DNA of 9,442 bases from a bacterium (GTDB taxonomy: Bacteria; Planctomycetota; J058; JAJDCP01): the NCBI GenBank assembly GCA_030428695.1, contig JAUIEM010000392.1, positions 1 through 9,442 on the forward strand, given 5' to 3'. Of the stretch, positions 7,229 through 9,442 are shown one piece after another. Position 1 is the stretch's first letter. Every line of letters begins with the position of its first letter. The translations under genes and the position numbers were made by a program. The notes beneath the pieces were generated by a model. That model did not search any database and had not been told where the DNA came from. It saw only the letters and a list, made by a program, of their open reading frames with translations.

Positions 7229-8851
7229 ATGCGCCGCTGGATCCATCGACGCGAGCTCGGCCTGGTCCTCCTCGGCGGCTTCAGCTTCGCGCTGGCCTTT
7301 CCGCCCTGGAACCTGTGGCCGCTGATCGCGTTGCACATCCTGGTCCTGTTCGAGCTCTGCTCCCTCGAGCCGAAGGAGGCCCTCGGCTACGGCTGGCTGT
7401 GCGGCGGGCTCTCCCTCGGCCTGACCCAGAACGCCCTCGGCCTCGGGGTCGCGTCCTTCTTCGGGATGCACGTCGCACTGACCACCGCCCTCTTCACCTG
7501 CGGGATCCTGCTCGCCGGCGCCTCGACGGCGGCGCTGACCTGGCTCGGATCCCTCGCCACCCAACGCGGCCAGCGCTGGCTGTTGCCGGGCCTGCTCGCC
7601 GCCTGCGAGGTGCTGTTCACCGTCACCCCCGGCCCCCTGCCGGTCGGCATCGCGAGCGCGAGCAGCCTGCCCCTCCTGCTCGGGCCGGCCGACCTCGGCG
7701 GCACCTTCCTGCTGTCGCTGCTGTGGGCGGTCGTCGTCTGGTGCGGCTGGCGCGCCGCCCGGGAACGGCGCGGGCTGCCGGCGCTGCTGGCGCTGGTCGT
7801 GGTCGCCGCCTGGCTCGGCTACTCCGCCCTGCGCTGGAACGGGGGTGCCCCGGAGGTCGGCACGCTGCGCGTCGCCCTGGTCCAGGGGAACTACCCGTAC
7901 CGCACCTTCGGGGGGGACTTCGACCCCCTCGCCCAGACCGAATACCAGCTGCGCCTCAGCCGCGACCTCGGCCCGGGAGACCTCGTCGTCTGGCCGGAGT
8001 CGAGCCTGCCGGTCTGGGTCGAGGCCGGCGTGGTCGGGCTGCGCCCGCGCTTCCTGCCCTTCGGCCCGGGCTGGCAGGCCGGGGCGCTGATCGCCTGCGG
8101 CTTCGAGAGCCTGCCCCCCGACGGCTTCTCCCCGACCGCCTGGCTGTTCGAGCCCTCCGGGCGCATCGTCGGGCGGGCGGCGAAGCGGCACATGGTGTGG
8201 GGCGGCGAGCGTTTCCCCGGCCAGACGCTGTTTCCCGGCCTCTACGCCCAGGAGGGGGTCGACTTCCCGACGCCGCGGGCGCTGACTTCGACGGTGTTCG
8301 TCGACAGCCTCGCGGTGTTCATCAACATCTGCTGCGAGGACGGCTACGCCCAGACCAGCGAGCGCGCCTACGAGGAAGGCCCCGGGCTGCTCGTCAACCT
8401 GACCAACGCGAACTGGTTCGGGCGCTGGAACGGCCCCGCCCTGCACCAGACCGCGGCGATCCTGCGCTCGGTCGAGACGCGGCTGTGGGCGGTGCGGGCG
8501 ACCAACACCGGGCTGACCTCGGTGATCTCCCCGAACGGCGAGGTCGTCGCCGCGCTGCCGCCCCACCGGCCGGGGGTGCTGCGCTTCGAGGTGCCGGTGC
8601 GGGCCGGGCCGGACGGGCTGTACGGGCGCGTGGGCTGGAGCGGCCTGCGGCTCTTGAGCGCGCTGCTGGTGCTCGTCGTGCTCCTGCGGCTGCGCGGGGC
8701 CGACCTGCGGGCCGGGCGCGGGCGGCTCCTGCTGCTCGCCGCGGTGCTCGCCTTCGTGCCGCTGCTGCGCTGGTTGGAGGAACCGCCGGACACGCCGCCC
8801 GCCGAGCGCGCGCGTCTGGCCGAGCAGGCCGAGCGCCTGGGATGGGAGTGA
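7229..8851 (+). CDS. lnt: Apolipoprotein N-acyltransferase (Lnt)
   Basis: Lnt transfers a third acyl chain from a phospholipid to the N-terminal diacylglyceryl-cysteine of lipoproteins at the periplasmic face of the inner membrane, the last step of lipoprotein maturation. From the ATG at 7229 it is 540 residues, close to the usual length of about 510. An N-terminal block of six or so membrane helices (about 10-205, including LALAFPPWNLWPL-like sequence) is followed by the nitrilase-type catalytic domain (from about 215, TLRVALVQGNY), and a last hydrophobic segment lies near 470-510. The catalytic triad is visible: E257 in VVWPES, K319 in AKRHMVWGGERFP and C368 in INICCEDGY, with spacing like E267/K335/C387 of E. 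coli. NLTNANWFG and RSVETRLWAVRATNTG match further conserved motifs. The residue after the catalytic Cys is a second Cys, where Tyr is common. A sulfotransferase gene begins 3 nt after the stop, so the two are probably cotranscribed. The gene is divergent from smpB. Confidence 0.95.
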   Translation: MRRWIHRRELGLVLLGGFSFALAFPPWNLWPLIALHILVLFELCSLEPKEALGYGWLCGGLSLGLTQNALGLGVASFFGMHVALTTALFTCGILLAGASTAALTWLGSLATQRGQRWLLPGLLAACEVLFTVTPGPLPVGIASASSLPLLLGPADLGGTFLLSLLWAVVVWCGWRAARERRGLPALLALVVVAAWLGYSALRWNGGAPEVGTLRVALVQGNYPYRTFGGDFDPLAQTEYQLRLSRDLGPGDLVVWPESSLPVWVEAGVVGLRPRFLPFGPGWQAGALIACGFESLPPDGFSPTAWLFEPSGRIVGRAAKRHMVWGGERFPGQTLFPGLYAQEGVDFPTPRALTSTVFVDSLAVFINICCEDGYAQTSERAYEEGPGLLVNLTNANWFGRWNGPALHQTAAILRSVETRLWAVRATNTGLTSVISPNGEVVAALPPHRPGVLRFEVPVRAGPDGLYGRVGWSGLRLLSALLVLVVLLRLRGADLRAGRGRLLLLAAVLAFVPLLRWLEEPPDTPPAERARLAEQAERLGWE

Positions 8852-8854
8852 GCC

Positions 8855-9442
8855 GTGGCCGGAGCCCTGCCGAACCTGCTGATCGTCGGCGCGATGAAGT
8901 GCGGAACCACCGCGCTCCACGAGTTCCTCGGCATGCATCCCGCGATCGCGATGGCGAACATGAAGGAGCCGCGCTTCTTCATCGCCGAGGCCAACTGGCA
9001 GCGCGGACTGGACTGGTATCGCACGCTGTTCGACGCGAGCGCCCGCTGGCGCGGCGAGTCGTCGGTGCAGTACAGCGGCTTCCCCTTCTTCCCGGGAATC
9101 CCCCGGCGGATGCGGGAGACGCTGCCCGCGGAGACCCGGATCCTCTACATCGTGCGCGATCCGATCGAGCGCCTGCTCTCGCACTACGTGCACCTGTACA
9201 CCGAGTCCTACGAGAAGAAGCCCCTCGCTCGGGCCCTCGAGCCCTTCGACATCAAGAACAGGTACATCCGCTACAGCCTGTACGCCCGGCAGCTCGAGCA
9301 GTACCTCGCCTGGTTCCCGCGCGAACAGGTGCGGGTCGTCGTCCGCCGGGATCTGCTCGAGCGGCCGCGCGAGACCCTGCGCGGGCTGTTCACCTGGCTC
9401 GACGTCGACCCGGACTTCTACACGCCCCGCTTCGAGCGGCGG
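8855..9442 (+). CDS. PAPS-dependent sulfotransferase (Sulfotransfer_1 type), 3' end outside window
   Basis: This is the N-terminal 196 residues of a sulfotransferase that would move a sulfuryl group from 3'-phosphoadenylyl sulfate (PAPS) to a hydroxyl or amine of a sugar, lipid or protein acceptor. The GTG start at 8855 is 3 nt after the lnt stop and has GGGAG at 8844-8848, 6 nt upstream. The frame stays open to the last base. The 5'-phosphosulfate loop is VGAMKCGTTAL (11-21, with K15), followed by MKEPRFF (36-42). The 3'-phosphate site is YIVRDPIERLLSHY with R101 and S109. This layout resembles the heparan N-sulfotransferase/NDST-like bacterial group of about 270-320 residues, so about one third is missing. 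There is no signal peptide, consistent with a cytoplasmic PAPS-using enzyme. Its tight linkage to lnt hints at a cell-envelope acceptor, but that is inference; the substrate cannot be told. Confidence 0.92.
   Translation, partial: MAGALPNLLIVGAMKCGTTALHEFLGMHPAIAMANMKEPRFFIAEANWQRGLDWYRTLFDASARWRGESSVQYSGFPFFPGIPRRMRETLPAETRILYIVRDPIERLLSHYVHLYTESYEKKPLARALEPFDIKNRYIRYSLYARQLEQYLAWFPREQVRVVVRRDLLERPRETLRGLFTWLDVDPDFYTPRFERR

Noticed and set aside
7070..9193. Minus-strand open frame of about 700 codons opposite lnt and the sulfotransferase
   Set aside because: Low-complexity Gln/Gly/Arg/Glu-rich translation without any family motif. The plus strand carries intact catalytic motifs of Lnt and a sulfotransferase.
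1..9442. CRISPR array, insertion sequence, integrase or phage/defence island
   Set aside because: No regularly spaced direct repeats, transposase motifs or terminal inverted repeats were seen. The SNF2 gene alone, next to smpB, does not make a defence system.

Overview
The window is a GC-rich bacterial stretch (well over 65% G+C by eye, with strong G/C preference at third codon positions) that is coding almost end to end. It holds seven genes in three blocks. An apolipoprotein N-acyltransferase (Lnt) suggests a cell with lipoproteins processed as in diderm bacteria. The overall look fits a high-GC Gram-negative such as a myxobacterial/deltaproteobacterial, planctomycete or acidobacterial lineage, but nothing here fixes the phylum. 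No rRNA, tRNA, CRISPR array, insertion sequence or phage gene was seen.

Block 1 (1-3740, + strand) is a tightly overlapping three-gene operon. It contains the C-terminal half of a DabA-type protein (DUF2309), a NuoL/DabB-like membrane subunit, and a second, NuoM-like membrane subunit. Both junctions are ATGA start/stop overlaps, so the three products are probably translated together. By family knowledge, DabA-DabB is an energy-coupled inorganic-carbon (CO2 to bicarbonate) accumulation system: DabA is a zinc protein related to beta-carbonic anhydrases and DabB is a cation-conducting partner related to complex I antiporter subunits. Here the DabB-like protein is short and appears to lack the distal membrane helices. 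The adjacent third subunit has a recognisable distal half with the conserved GFVGE segment. This three-part arrangement is the most interesting item in the window.

Block 2 (7100 down to 3828, - strand) is smpB followed 3 nt later by a large SNF2-family helicase/ATPase gene. SmpB is the tmRNA partner in trans-translation. The SNF2 protein has all the ATPase motifs of the family but no SWIM zinc finger. Block 2 converges on block 1 across an 87-bp gap containing a GC-rich hairpin but no clear intrinsic terminator.

Block 3 (7229-9442, + strand) starts divergently from smpB across a 128-bp promoter region. It contains lnt, which N-acylates lipoproteins at the periplasmic face of the inner membrane. 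A PAPS-dependent sulfotransferase gene follows 3 nt later and runs off the window end. Together they suggest a small envelope-modification operon.
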